In this document: positions 36,488-45,943 of the stretch, piece by piece
Numbering within the stretch: the stretch's first letter is position 1
How the letters are laid out: the number at the start of each line of letters is the position of its first letter
Assembly: GCF_009758125.1 (NCBI RefSeq)
Contig: NZ_WRXO01000014.1
Span: 1-64,000, forward strand
Length of the DNA stretch: 64,000 nucleotides
Direction of reading: 5' to 3'
DNA from: Chitinophaga oryziterrae
GTDB lineage: Bacteria; Bacteroidota; Bacteroidia; Chitinophagales; Chitinophagaceae
Program-made: the position numbers and the translations under genes
The notes under the pieces: model-generated
The model's input: only the letters and a program-made list of their open reading frames with translations
Databases searched by the model: none
What the model was told of the DNA's origin: nothing

Positions 36488-37357
36488 ATGAAAGGTATTA
36501 TACTGGCCGGCGGTTCCGGAACACGCTTGCACCCGATCACATACGCTATCAGCAAGCAGATAATGCCAGTGTATGATAAGCCGATGATCTATTATCCACT
36601 GTCCACGTTAATGCTGGCAGGCATAAAAGACATCCTGATCATTTCTACGCCCCACGACCTTCCGGCTTTTAAAAGGCTGTTTGGAGATGGTAAACAATAT
36701 GGACTTAACCTCGTATACGCAGAACAGGCTGTCCCTAACGGACTGGCGCAGGCATTCGTGATTGGACGTGATTTTATCGGGGATGACAGCGTTGCTCTTG
36801 TATTAGGTGATAATATATTCTATGGCGCAGGACTGGGTACCCAGCTGGCCAACAATATCAACCCCGATGGTGGTATCGTATATGCTTACCAGGTGTCTGA
36901 TCCGGAACGTTATGGTGTAGTTGAATTTGATGCGCAAATGCAGGCCGTTTCCATAGAAGAGAAACCGGAACACCCTAAAAGCAGTTATGCTGTTCCCGGA
37001 CTTTATTTCTACGATAACGAAGTCATTAAAATAGCGGCTGATCTACAGCCCAGCCCACGTGGGGAATACGAGATCACTGACGTGAACAGGGAATACCTGA
37101 AACGCGGTAAACTGAAAGTATCCATCCTTCCCCGCGGTACTGCATGGCTGGACACAGGTACCTTCGACTCCCTCATGCAGGCTTCACAGTTTGTGCAGGT
37201 GATAGAACAAAGACAGGGAATCAAAATTGCCTGTATAGAAGAAATCGCATACCGCCAGGGCTTCATCACCCGCGATCAATTAAAAGAACTGGCTAAACCT
37301 TTACTGAAAAGCGGCTACGGTCAGTATCTGGAAACAATACTTGATCAAAAGCTGTAA
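36488..37357 (+). CDS. rfbA: Glucose-1-phosphate thymidylyltransferase
   Basis: 289 aa, normal length. It makes dTDP-glucose from glucose-1-phosphate and dTTP, the first step to dTDP-rhamnose and other deoxysugars of surface polysaccharides. The nucleotide-binding signature [17 protein letters not shown] and the product-binding DNIFYG and EKPEHPKS segments are intact. rfbB, rfbC and rfbD are not in this window; galE follows instead. Confidence 0.95.
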   Translation: MKGIILAGGSGTRLHPITYAISKQIMPVYDKPMIYYPLSTLMLAGIKDILIISTPHDLPAFKRLFGDGKQYGLNLVYAEQAVPNGLAQAFVIGRDFIGDDSVALVLGDNIFYGAGLGTQLANNINPDGGIVYAYQVSDPERYGVVEFDAQMQAVSIEEKPEHPKSSYAVPGLYFYDNEVIKIAADLQPSPRGEYEITDVNREYLKRGKLKVSILPRGTAWLDTGTFDSLMQASQFVQVIEQRQGIKIACIEEIAYRQGFITRDQLKELAKPLLKSGYGQYLETILDQKL

Positions 37358-37414
37358 AAGACATTGGTTATCCGTAATTTGTAATCCTAAAACTTTTCAA
37401 AAAATATAAAACAT

Positions 37415-38443
37415 ATGAAGGTTCTCGTTACAGGCGGTTGTGGTTTTATCGGCTCCCATACGATTGTTGACCTCATCAATAATGGCTTTGATGTAGTGTC
37501 TGTAGACAGTAATATTCGTAGCAGCACATTATTACTGGAGGGAGTTGAAAAAATAACTGGCAAAAAGATCCGCAACTACAAGGTAGATCTGTGCAACCTG
37601 GAAGATACACATGCTGTGTTTCACGAAAACCGTGATATCGTTGGTGTAATCCACTTTGCAGCACTGAAAACCGTACCGGAATCAGTAGCAGATCCCTTAT
37701 TCTATTTCCAGAATAATCTCACTTCCCTGGTAAACGTTTTGAAATGCGTGAAGGAGTTTAATATCCCTAACATGGTATTCTCTTCTTCCTGCTCTGTATA
37801 TGGCAACACTACAGAACTGCCGGTAGTGGAAGAAACGCCGTTAGGAGAAGCACAGTCTCCCTATGCACGTACCAAACAAATGGGCGAGCAGATCATAGAA
37901 GACTATAGCCGTGTAAATGATACGCAATCCATCTTGCTCCGTTATTTCAACCCGGTTGGCGCACACCCTTCCGCATTGATCGGTGAACTGCCCCTGGGCC
38001 GCCCGGATAACCTGGTACCCGTAATCACGCAAACCGCTATAGGAAAAATCCCTAAACTCACCGTGTACGGACACGATTACGATACCCGCGATGGTTCCTG
38101 CATCCGCGACTATATCTATGTAATGGATATCGCCAATGCACATACCAAAGCCATGCAATACCTCATAGACCAGCGTAACACAGACAACTGCGAAATCTTT
38201 AACCTGGGTACCGGTAACGGGGTAACCGTACTGGAATGTATCAAGGCTTTTGAAAAGATCTCCGGCGTAAAACTGAACTACGACCTGGGTCCCCGCCGTC
38301 CGGGAGATGTCATCGCTATCTATGCCAATAACTCCCGCGCTAAGAAATTATTGGGCTGGGAACCTAAAACAGGCATAGAAGATATGATGCGTACAGCCTG
38401 GCAATGGGAAGTTGCATTGCGTGACAGAGTATTAAACAATTAA
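37415..38443 (+). CDS. galE: UDP-glucose 4-epimerase
   Basis: 342 aa short-chain dehydrogenase-type epimerase interconverting UDP-glucose and UDP-galactose with bound NAD. Rossmann motif TGGCGFIGSH (residues 6-15), catalytic SSCSVYG serine segment and YxxxK (YARTK, about 150-154), and the RDYIYVMDIA sugar-binding segment are all present. It lies 57 bp after rfbA on the same strand, probably one nucleotide-sugar unit. Confidence 0.95.
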   Translation: MKVLVTGGCGFIGSHTIVDLINNGFDVVSVDSNIRSSTLLLEGVEKITGKKIRNYKVDLCNLEDTHAVFHENRDIVGVIHFAALKTVPESVADPLFYFQNNLTSLVNVLKCVKEFNIPNMVFSSSCSVYGNTTELPVVEETPLGEAQSPYARTKQMGEQIIEDYSRVNDTQSILLRYFNPVGAHPSALIGELPLGRPDNLVPVITQTAIGKIPKLTVYGHDYDTRDGSCIRDYIYVMDIANAHTKAMQYLIDQRNTDNCEIFNLGTGNGVTVLECIKAFEKISGVKLNYDLGPRRPGDVIAIYANNSRAKKLLGWEPKTGIEDMMRTAWQWEVALRDRVLNN

Positions 38444-38489
38444 CTTTCTCACATTAATTATTACTTTTACGATTCAATATTAAAAGGCT

Positions 38490-39455
38490 ATGGTAAAAGA
38501 TATTCAACCTTTAAATGAGAAGGAAACCCGCGCAGGATTCGGAGAAGGTATCCTGGAGATAGGACGTAAGAATCCAAACGTGGTGGCATTAACGGCTGAC
38601 CTGCTCGGCTCTATGAAGCTGAACGCCTTTATCAAGGAATTTCCTGATCGCTTTGTACAGTGCGGCATCGGAGAAGCTAATATGATAGGCATCGCTGCAG
38701 GTTTAACCATTGGCGGTAAAATTCCATACACAACTACGTTCGCAAACTTTTCTACCGGTCGTGTATACGATCAGATACGCCAGTCCGTGGCCTATTCCGG
38801 TAAAAATGTGAAGATCTGTGCTTCCCATGCCGGTTTAACACTGGGAGAAGATGGTGCTACCCACCAGATCCTCGAAGATATTGGTATGATGAAAATGCTG
38901 CCAGGTATGACTGTTATCGTTCCATGCGATTTCAATCAGACCAAAGCCGCTACTATGGCTATAGCAGACTACGAAGGTCCCGTTTATCTCCGTTTTGGCC
39001 GTCCAAAATGGCCTAACTTCACAGCTGTAGACCAGAAATTCGAAATAGGTAAAGCACAGGTCCTCCACGAAGGAACTGATATCAGCCTCTTCGCTTGCGG
39101 TCACCTGGTTTGGATAGCCGTTGAAGCCGGTAAAATACTGGAAGAAAGAGGTTACAGCGTTGAAATCATCAACATCCACACCATCAAACCACTGGATGAA
39201 GAAGCAGTACTGAAGTCTATCAACAAAACCGGCTGTGCCGTAACTGCTGAAGAACATAACGTACTCGGCGGACTGGGAGACAGCATTGCACAGGTGGCTG
39301 CGCGTAACAATCCTATTCCAATCGAATACATCGGTACCAACGATACTTTCGGTGAAAGCGGTAATCCATTCGAACTGTTAAAGAAATATGGCCTGGATGC
39401 AGACCATATCGTAAATGCAGCAGAGAAGGCAATCGCCAGAAAGAAAGCAAAATAA
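38490..39455 (+). CDS. Transketolase, C-terminal subunit
   Basis: 321 aa, equal to the pyrimidine-binding and C-terminal domains of transketolase or DXP-synthase-like enzymes. Visible: TADLLGSM, FVQCGIGEANMIGIAAGL (conserved Glu that activates thiamine diphosphate) and PVYLRFGRPKWP. The diphosphate-binding N-terminal half (GDG...N motif) is absent, so a separate N-terminal subunit must supply it. Such split transketolases are common in Bacteroidota, but the partner gene is usually next door and here it is not. Confidence 0.9.
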   Translation: MVKDIQPLNEKETRAGFGEGILEIGRKNPNVVALTADLLGSMKLNAFIKEFPDRFVQCGIGEANMIGIAAGLTIGGKIPYTTTFANFSTGRVYDQIRQSVAYSGKNVKICASHAGLTLGEDGATHQILEDIGMMKMLPGMTVIVPCDFNQTKAATMAIADYEGPVYLRFGRPKWPNFTAVDQKFEIGKAQVLHEGTDISLFACGHLVWIAVEAGKILEERGYSVEIINIHTIKPLDEEAVLKSINKTGCAVTAEEHNVLGGLGDSIAQVAARNNPIPIEYIGTNDTFGESGNPFELLKKYGLDADHIVNAAEKAIARKKAK

Positions 39456-39481
39456 TGCAGACTCACATTAAACTTTTTAAT

Positions 39482-39510
39482 AAAAAAGCCATCTCATAGA
39501 TGGTTTTTTT
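39482..39510 (+). terminator. Rho-independent terminator of transketolase subunit gene
   Basis: Short stem CCATC/GATGG (39489-39493/39499-39503) flanked by A6 and T7. Confidence 0.75.
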
Positions 39511-39531
39511 ATTAAAACCATTTAACCTTAT

Positions 39532-40083
39532 ATGGGCATTATTCAGGATGACAAAACATTATTGGCATTATACCGTGAACCTGAAACCAGGGAAAGAGGA
39601 TTTACATACATCATCCAGAAATACCAGGAAAGGTTATACTGGCATGTACGCCGCCTGGTATTAGATCATGATGATGCTAATGACGTACTCCAGAATGTGT
39701 TCGTAAAAGTATGGAAGAACCTGGAAGGATTCCGGGAAGATGCACAGCTCTACACCTGGCTGTATAAAATAGCGACCAATGAGAGCCTCACCTTCCTGGA
39801 AAAACAAAAAAAGAACACATCCGTATCCCTTTCAGATGTGGAAACAGGCCTGAGCAACACCTTAAAAGCAGATAGCCAGTTTGATGCAAATAAACTGGAG
39901 TGGAAATTACAACGGGCCATCTTAGGACTGCCCGAAAAGCAAAGGATCGTATTCAACCTGCGGTATTATGACGAGATGCCCTATGAAGAAATGAGCCGCG
40001 TATTATCAACCTCAGAGGGCGCGCTCAAAGCATCCTACCACCATGCCGTAAAAAAGATCGAAGAATTTATCAAAAATGGCTAA
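39532..40083 (+). CDS. ECF-type RNA polymerase sigma factor
   Basis: 183 aa. Region 2 contains DANDVLQNVFVKVWKNL (about 42-58) and region 4 contains LPEKQRIVFNLRYYDEMPYEEMS and a helix-turn-helix (STSEGALKASYHHA). It heads a three-gene set: sigma factor, single-span membrane protein, periplasmic protein. That order is typical of an ECF sigma factor with its membrane regulator and envelope sensor. Confidence 0.92.
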   Translation: MGIIQDDKTLLALYREPETRERGFTYIIQKYQERLYWHVRRLVLDHDDANDVLQNVFVKVWKNLEGFREDAQLYTWLYKIATNESLTFLEKQKKNTSVSLSDVETGLSNTLKADSQFDANKLEWKLQRAILGLPEKQRIVFNLRYYDEMPYEEMSRVLSTSEGALKASYHHAVKKIEEFIKNG

Positions 40084-40188
40084 AAATGCGACATCTTAGT
40101 ACTTTTATAGGATGAAGACGAAAATTTTGAAGACGAAAGCCTGATCCCATTTAAACTATTGCCTGCTTTCAATGTCTAAAACAGCAAG

Positions 40189-41022
40189 ATGATATCCAGA
40201 GACAACGATATTGCGAACGAACTGCAGGAAATTATTCCTGGGGCTGCATGGCCCGGACTGGCTCCCACCTTTGGTGAAGTGCCCGCCGGATATTTCGAGC
40301 AGTTACCAGCTAAGATCATGCAAAAGATAGAACTGGAAGAAATATCTCCCCTGCTGTCAGAGATTCCAAAAATATGCCCATTATCAGCTCCTGAAGGTTA
40401 TTTCGAACACTTATCAGGGCAGATCATGCAGAAAATAGAACTCGAAGAGCTCTCTCCCCTGCTGGCAGAGCTATCTAAAACATACCCGCTATCAGCTCCG
40501 GAAGGCTATTTCGGGCAGTTATCAGCACAAATCCTTCATAAAGTACAGGTACAGGATGAACTGGAATCCATTTCTCCCCTGCTGTCCGGAATACCTAAAC
40601 AGTTTCCGCTATCTGCACCTGAAGGGTACTTTGATCAGCTGACTGCCAACATCTTAGCTGATATACAGACACCTGCGAAAGTAGTGCCTATGCGCCCCCG
40701 CCGTACATATCTGAAATGGGCTGCGGCGGCCTGCCTCATCGCGATGATCAGCGCGGGTACATTATTCTTTATGCAGAATAAACAAAAGATCGTTAACCCT
40801 GTTGAAGAAAATGCCCTGGCAGATGTAAGCGATCAGGCAATAGTAGAATACCTGCAAACACATATGGATGCCTTTGACAAAGAAGAATTGTTGAGCCTCG
40901 CATCCCTCAATACTGCAACAAGCACAGTTGCGCTGCCAGAAACCAGCGAACTGTCCTCAGAAGCTATCCAAAGTTACCTGGACAACACAGGTTTGTTAAA
41001 AGAAAGTTCAATTGACAATTGA
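40189..41022 (+). CDS. Single-pass membrane protein, putative anti-sigma regulator with amplified repeats
   Basis: 277 aa. The cytoplasmic N-terminal part holds four copies of a 36-40 aa unit built around P(A/E)GYF..L...I, with GYF at 34-36, 70-72, 106-108 and 146-148. A basic patch (RPRRTYLKW) and one membrane helix (about 176-195) follow, then a ~80-residue periplasmic tail. Bacteroidota proteins beside ECF sigma genes usually carry one such GYF unit. Position between a sigma factor and a periplasmic protein suggests an anti-sigma role, but no zinc motif is visible. Confidence 0.7.
   Translation: MISRDNDIANELQEIIPGAAWPGLAPTFGEVPAGYFEQLPAKIMQKIELEEISPLLSEIPKICPLSAPEGYFEHLSGQIMQKIELEELSPLLAELSKTYPLSAPEGYFGQLSAQILHKVQVQDELESISPLLSGIPKQFPLSAPEGYFDQLTANILADIQTPAKVVPMRPRRTYLKWAAAACLIAMISAGTLFFMQNKQKIVNPVEENALADVSDQAIVEYLQTHMDAFDKEELLSLASLNTATSTVALPETSELSSEAIQSYLDNTGLLKESSIDN
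40288..40680 (+). repeat. Intragenic tandem repeat, four copies
   Basis: Units begin near 40288, 40396, 40504 and 40624 (108, 108 and 120 bp apart). Copies 1 and 2 are alike at DNA level (for example CAGATCATGCA and TCTCCCCTGCT segments), pointing to recent in-frame duplication. Confidence 0.8.
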
Positions 41023-41023
41023 A

Positions 41024-41503
41024 ATGAAAAAAATTTACACAATAAGCTTACTCTTCATATTCGCATTGACAGGCATCACCAGCTCTCCTGGTTATGCCCA
41101 GCAAGGCAGCGATGCAGAACTGAGAGACAGGATCCGCGCCGCTCAGGTAGCCTACCTGTCCCAGAAACTGGATCTCACTCCTGATGAAGCTCAGAAATTC
41201 TGGCCTTTATATAACCAGTACACTAAAGAAGTGGAACTGCTGATAGCAGAACGCCGTAACACAAAAGCTACGGACCACCCCACTAAAGACCTGCCAAACG
41301 ATAATAATGAACTGGGCTACGAACAACGTATGCTCGATATCAAAACTCACTATAATAAAGAGTTCCAGAAAGTATTGCCCTCTACAAAAGCCGGCAATGT
41401 ATTCAGAAGCGAAAGAGAGTTCCGCAACACGTTGGTACGTTCCCTGAAAGAACGTCAGAGCAGGAATATGGGTGGACCAGGAGCCAGACGCTTCCGGCAA
41501 TAA
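41024..41503 (+). CDS. Periplasmic helical protein, sensor-like
   Basis: 159 aa with a signal peptide (cleavage near GYAQQ). The mature protein is helical with LDLTPDEAQKFWPLYNQY, the motif of small Bacteroidota periplasmic proteins that resemble Spy/CpxP-type sensors, and a basic C-terminus. The ATG at 41024 follows the upstream TGA by one base, so it is translationally coupled to the membrane protein. An upstream in-frame TTG (41012) is unlikely. It is probably the envelope-stress arm of the sigma system. Confidence 0.75.
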   Translation: MKKIYTISLLFIFALTGITSSPGYAQQGSDAELRDRIRAAQVAYLSQKLDLTPDEAQKFWPLYNQYTKEVELLIAERRNTKATDHPTKDLPNDNNELGYEQRMLDIKTHYNKEFQKVLPSTKAGNVFRSEREFRNTLVRSLKERQSRNMGGPGARRFRQ

Positions 41504-41854
41504 TTATCCCTGTAAACTCTTATAATGCGCTCTAACCTCTTTCACCTTTCCTTCCTCATTCAGTAACATCATTTCAGCCGCTAAACGGTCCCCGACACTC
41601 TTATAATAAAGTACCACAGAGTTTACTCCTTCCAGCACATGATAAGGTTCAAACTGTAAATCCGGATACGCTGTCAGCGCCTTCTGAAAATAGGCCCTTA
41701 AATCAGCTACTCCCCGGATACATCCGTTAGGATCATTGTTCAGCTTCTGTATAAAAGGAGAATAGAATACCACATCCTCACTGTAATGATGCATGATAGC
41801 ATCCAGGTCATGGGTATTCCAGGCATTCAGCCATGCTTGTGCAAGCTCACTCAT
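41504..41854 (-). CDS. NTF2-like (SnoaL/ketosteroid isomerase fold) protein
   Basis: 116 aa from MSELAQAWLNAW. The cone-shaped NTF2 fold is indicated by AWNTHDLDAIMHHYSEDVVFYSPF and by RGVADLRAYFQKALTAYPDLQF. No catalytic residues can be assigned. The stop is directly beside the convergent periplasmic gene and the start is 4 bp after the MBL-fold gene, so it is the second gene of a two-gene unit. Confidence 0.8.
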   Translation of the reverse strand: MSELAQAWLNAWNTHDLDAIMHHYSEDVVFYSPFIQKLNNDPNGCIRGVADLRAYFQKALTAYPDLQFEPYHVLEGVNSVVLYYKSVGDRLAAEMMLLNEEGKVKEVRAHYKSLQG

Positions 41855-41858
41855 AAAG

Positions 41859-42605
41859 TTAGAATTTTCCGAAAGGCAATTTAGTATCGTGATAATATAA
41901 GAAAGTCCAGCCCTCACTCTTCCCCCTTTGCATGTATTGCTGACGCAATTCCATACTACGCTTACCATCAAAATCATACTTGGCGACAAAACGCCTGATC
42001 ATATATGATACCTGCGGGGCCTCATCTCCTCCATAAAATACCTTATCTCCTTCATCATCCACCACGAATACCTGGTGATAAGGACAATGCCCCCCACTCA
42101 TTTCATAACTGATATAATCATCGATAGTGCCATCCCCTTCAGTAAATATCACATTATCCATCTGTTGTAAAATAGCAAGATCCTCCGCATGATAGGATTT
42201 ACCATCCTGCGCTATTGCATATTCCATCTCATGACGGTTCACATAATAAGTAGCCTGTGGGAAAGTGAGAGAACGCTGACCACTGATCGGGTCTACAGCA
42301 GATACCCCTCCGCTGTGATCTTTATGCAGATGACTCATCAGCACTTTGGTGATGTCCATAGGGTTCACACCATTGTCTATTAAATGCTGATGGATCTGTA
42401 ATACACCGTTAGGGTTGCGTAAACCCAGTCCGGTATCAAACAGGATATAATCGTGTGCCGTGATAACCAAAAATGGTTGGATCTCTACCAGCAGCGAGCC
42501 TCCGGAGCGTTGCTGCATTGTGTCTGTTGCAGTGTTGTATGGAACAAACTGCTTGGTTGCGTCTACTGTGAAACTCCCTTCTGATAACGGAATAATACGT
42601 GCCAT
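41859..42605 (-). CDS. MBL-fold metallohydrolase
   Basis: 248 aa. The zinc motif HLHKDH is complete (His92, His94, Asp96, His97), with LFDTGLG before it, a later metal-ligand region SGGHCPYHQ and YYHDT near the end. The layout resembles lactonase-type (AttM-like) members, but substrate cannot be assigned. No signal peptide. It is coupled to the NTF2-like gene; rodA ends 17 bp upstream of its start. Confidence 0.85.
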   Translation of the reverse strand: MARIIPLSEGSFTVDATKQFVPYNTATDTMQQRSGGSLLVEIQPFLVITAHDYILFDTGLGLRNPNGVLQIHQHLIDNGVNPMDITKVLMSHLHKDHSGGVSAVDPISGQRSLTFPQATYYVNRHEMEYAIAQDGKSYHAEDLAILQQMDNVIFTEGDGTIDDYISYEMSGGHCPYHQVFVVDDEGDKVFYGGDEAPQVSYMIRRFVAKYDFDGKRSMELRQQYMQRGKSEGWTFLYYHDTKLPFGKF

Positions 42606-42622
42606 ACCACAAAGATAGCCAA

Positions 42623-43912
42623 CTATCTTAAAACCATTTGCCTGTCGGCATCCAGTCTAAGCATTATAAAAATAAGCATCGTGAAGGTCATCAGGGAAGA
42701 TCCCCCATAACTGACCAATGGCAGCGGAATCCCGATCACAGGCGCCAGACCTATGGTCATGGAAATATTAATTGCCATATGGAAGAAGATAATACTGGCT
42801 ACCCCATAGGCATACACGCGACTAAAAGTCGATCGCTGTCGTTCCGCCACAAAGATGATCCGCAGCAGGAGCCCGACATATAATCCCACAAATATCAACG
42901 TCCCGAGGAAACCAAAATCTTCTCCAACCGTACAGAATATGAAGTCCGTACTTTGCTCTGGCACAAAATCATAACGGGTTTGCGTTCCTTTCAGATAGCC
43001 CTTCCCGAATATACCGCCCGAGCCGATGGCAATCATACTTTGCCGGGTGTTATAAGTGGCTTTAGGGTCATTCTCTTTCCCCAGCATTACCTCAATACGC
43101 CTCACCTGGTAATCTTTCAGCACTTTGGTAAATGCCATGGGCACAATAAACATCACGAATACCGAACAGAATGCCCAGATACCCAGTATCAATGCCAGCC
43201 TTGAACGGTGACGTCTGATCTCTCTCCGGCTGAAATAAATAACCAGCGCCGTGATAACAGAAAATATAATGAAGAGGACGTTCTTGTCCACCAGCAATGC
43301 CGATAGTACCAGTACGATCCCGGAAAAAGCAATGATCAGTAAGAGCCCCGGCAAACCTTCGCGGTACATCACCAGGAAGAAAGAGAAGTATACCAGTGCC
43401 AGCCCTGTTTCATCCTGTAAAATGATGATCCCGCAGGGAACAAGCGCCAGTGCAGCGGCAATCAACCGCGGCCTTAACTTGGTAAAGTCCGTTTCCAGCG
43501 ACGACAGGTACTTGGCCAGTGCCAGATTGGTACACAGCTTCGTCAGCTCTGCCGGTTGAAACTGGAAACCGCCTATCACTAACCACGAGTGAGAACCCTT
43601 TACATCCTTCCCTATCCCGAGGACCAGTAACAACAGCAATATCCCCCCCGCATACAGCAGGTTAGCCGTAGCCGTAAAGAATTTACTGTCAGTCAGCCAG
43701 ATGATGGTTGCCAGCACACCGGAAATCCCTAACCACATCAGTTGCCTGGCATAGTTCTTATTCAGGTGGATGATATCATTCCAGATATTATCCCCTTCCC
43801 TGTATTCAGCAGCAAAGATCGATAACAGGCCTACGAACACCAGTGCGAAGTACAGGCCCATAATCGGCCAGTCAATACCTTCTGTGAGTTTTATTTGCCG
43901 ACGGTTTATCAT
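42623..43912 (-). CDS. rodA: Rod-shape peptidoglycan polymerase RodA
   Basis: 429 aa SEDS-family glycosyltransferase with about ten membrane helices; it polymerises lipid II together with PBP2. SEDS motifs are visible: FQPAELTKL, the EQSTDFIFCTVGEDFGFLG loop with the catalytic-type Asp, and GIPLPLVSYGGSS. It starts 3 bp after mrdA and ends the mre operon. Confidence 0.96.
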   Translation of the reverse strand: MINRRQIKLTEGIDWPIMGLYFALVFVGLLSIFAAEYREGDNIWNDIIHLNKNYARQLMWLGISGVLATIIWLTDSKFFTATANLLYAGGILLLLLVLGIGKDVKGSHSWLVIGGFQFQPAELTKLCTNLALAKYLSSLETDFTKLRPRLIAAALALVPCGIIILQDETGLALVYFSFFLVMYREGLPGLLLIIAFSGIVLVLSALLVDKNVLFIIFSVITALVIYFSRREIRRHRSRLALILGIWAFCSVFVMFIVPMAFTKVLKDYQVRRIEVMLGKENDPKATYNTRQSMIAIGSGGIFGKGYLKGTQTRYDFVPEQSTDFIFCTVGEDFGFLGTLIFVGLYVGLLLRIIFVAERQRSTFSRVYAYGVASIIFFHMAINISMTIGLAPVIGIPLPLVSYGGSSLMTFTMLIFIMLRLDADRQMVLR

Positions 43913-43915
43913 GGA

Positions 43916-45871
43916 TTAGTCGCGAAAGTAAAGTTTAAGTATCTGATCTGATGTCATTTTAGCCGTAGCACCGTTCAGTGAATCGAGCTTTGATTTTTCC
44001 CGTACTATAGGATCCAGTGTATTGTATTCCAGTAATGTCTTCATCATTGGTTTACGTTTCACTGAGATCGTATCGTGCAGGTATTTTTCCATGATAAGAC
44101 TGGCGATAGGCGCTGCATAGGTAGCTCCAAAACCAGCATTCTCCACAATCACGGCAATAGCGATCTTCGGATTATCTCTCGGGGCAAAGGCTACGAAAAC
44201 AGAGTGGTTCTTCAGTTTTACCAGTTTACCATCTACTACGGCATTGTTTTCTGCCGTACCTGTCTTACCGCACACGATCACCCCTTCTATCTGTGCTATC
44301 CTGCCCGTACCGGATTCCACCACGTCCTGCATACCATATATTACTGATCTGTAGGAAGTATCCGCCACATGGGCTACTGTATGTTTCTCTTTATATTTCT
44401 TCAGGATATCCGATTCATCCCCATCTATACTGCTTACAAAGTGTGGCAGGAAATAAGAACCACGGTTGGCAATGATACACATGGCATTGGCCATCTGCAG
44501 CGGTGTTGCCACTACCTGTCCCTGTCCCATCCCTACGTACAGTTCTGAACAGGAATTCCACTGTCCATTATAGAGTTTGTTCATCCCGATGGTATCAATT
44601 GCCTTACCGCCTGATTCACCCGGAATATCCACTCCCAGTCTGTGACCTAAACCAAAAGAAGAGATATAATCATGCCATTTCTGATGTCCTTTCTTCACCC
44701 CGCCCCATTTAGGTGCATCTACTTCTAAGCGGTAAAGGTGTACGAAGTAAGCGTTACAGGAGTTGGCAATTGCCAGGCGGAGATTGGCAGCATGCCCGGG
44801 AGTATTATGTGTACAGGCAATCGGACGGCCGCAGTTCACATAAGCCCCGCGGCAGGGGAAACCAAAAGCGGGCGTAATCACCCCTTCATCCAGTGCAATC
44901 AGCGCTGTCAGTGGCTTCATGGAAGATCCCGGAGGATAACCCGCCTGTATGGCACGATTGAACAGTGGTTTGGTCGTATCTACAAATAACCTGCTGAAAT
45001 TACGGGCCCTGTAGGAGCCGGTCAGCAGGTTAGGATCATAAGTAGGTGCGCTCACCATGGCCAGCAATCCACCTGTTTGCGGATCGATCGCCACGATACT
45101 GCCTATCTTATTACGCATCAGGTGTTCGCCTAATACCTGCAGGTCTACGTCCAGTGATAAACGAAGGTTTTTGCCGGCAATAGCGGCCGTATCAAACTCC
45201 CCTTTTTCATAGGACCCCTGCGGGCGGTTCAGGTTATCTTTTACCAGGTATTGTATACCCCTTTGTCCCATCAGCACACTCTCGTACGCTCTCTCCAGCC
45301 CGGTCATACCCAGGTAATCCCCCTGGTTATAAGCGCTGTAAGCGGGTTTCACCAGCATCTGCGGGGAAACCTCTCCTATGTAACCAAGAATATTTGCGGC
45401 GGCGGAGAAAGGATAAGAGCGGATCTGCCGTTGTACCAGGTCGAACCCCGGCTGGAACATATACATGCTTTCCTGCAGGCGGCCGAACATCTCGGGAGGT
45501 AACAGGGAAGCAAATACAGATACACGGCGGCTACCGTTTTTAATGATCGCGGTAGCGATACGTCTTTTGAATTCTTCCTTATCTATCTGTAAGATCTGAC
45601 AGAGGTAGCCGGTGTCAATATTTTTTGCGGCGATAGGTGTCACTACCAGGTCGTACATCGCGTCATTACTGAGGATACTGCGGTTCTTCCTGTCGAAGAT
45701 GATCCCCCTGCTCGGATATACCACTTTGCGAAGTACCGCATTGGCATCCGCCAGCTTGGAATATTTCTTTTCTATGACCTGCAGAAAGAACAATCTGACA
45801 ACGATCAACATTACCATACCGAGTATGATAAACTGTATCACTCTTTTCCTGGGCTGATTGTAAACAGACAT
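43916..45871 (-). CDS. mrdA: Penicillin-binding protein 2
   Basis: 651 aa class-B transpeptidase. A membrane anchor (about 10-28) precedes the PBP dimerisation domain (SRGIIFDRK, FDLVQRQIRSYP) and the transpeptidase domain with SxxK (YPPGSSMKPLTA), SCN (IANSCNAYF) and KTGTAEN. It crosslinks wall made by RodA during elongation. It is 72 bp downstream of mreD in the same operon. Confidence 0.96.
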   Translation of the reverse strand: MSVYNQPRKRVIQFIILGMVMLIVVRLFFLQVIEKKYSKLADANAVLRKVVYPSRGIIFDRKNRSILSNDAMYDLVVTPIAAKNIDTGYLCQILQIDKEEFKRRIATAIIKNGSRRVSVFASLLPPEMFGRLQESMYMFQPGFDLVQRQIRSYPFSAAANILGYIGEVSPQMLVKPAYSAYNQGDYLGMTGLERAYESVLMGQRGIQYLVKDNLNRPQGSYEKGEFDTAAIAGKNLRLSLDVDLQVLGEHLMRNKIGSIVAIDPQTGGLLAMVSAPTYDPNLLTGSYRARNFSRLFVDTTKPLFNRAIQAGYPPGSSMKPLTALIALDEGVITPAFGFPCRGAYVNCGRPIACTHNTPGHAANLRLAIANSCNAYFVHLYRLEVDAPKWGGVKKGHQKWHDYISSFGLGHRLGVDIPGESGGKAIDTIGMNKLYNGQWNSCSELYVGMGQGQVVATPLQMANAMCIIANRGSYFLPHFVSSIDGDESDILKKYKEKHTVAHVADTSYRSVIYGMQDVVESGTGRIAQIEGVIVCGKTGTAENNAVVDGKLVKLKNHSVFVAFAPRDNPKIAIAVIVENAGFGATYAAPIASLIMEKYLHDTISVKRKPMMKTLLEYNTLDPIVREKSKLDSLNGATAKMTSDQILKLYFRD

Positions 45872-45943
45872 CTATTGAATAATGCGGCCTTGCGGCCTGT
45901 TGCTTTTTAATATAATCTCCATCTCACTAATAAAAATACACAC

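Noticed and set aside
40288-40680. CRISPR-like periodic repeat
   Set aside because: The 108-120 bp repeats lie in frame inside one protein and encode the GYF unit.
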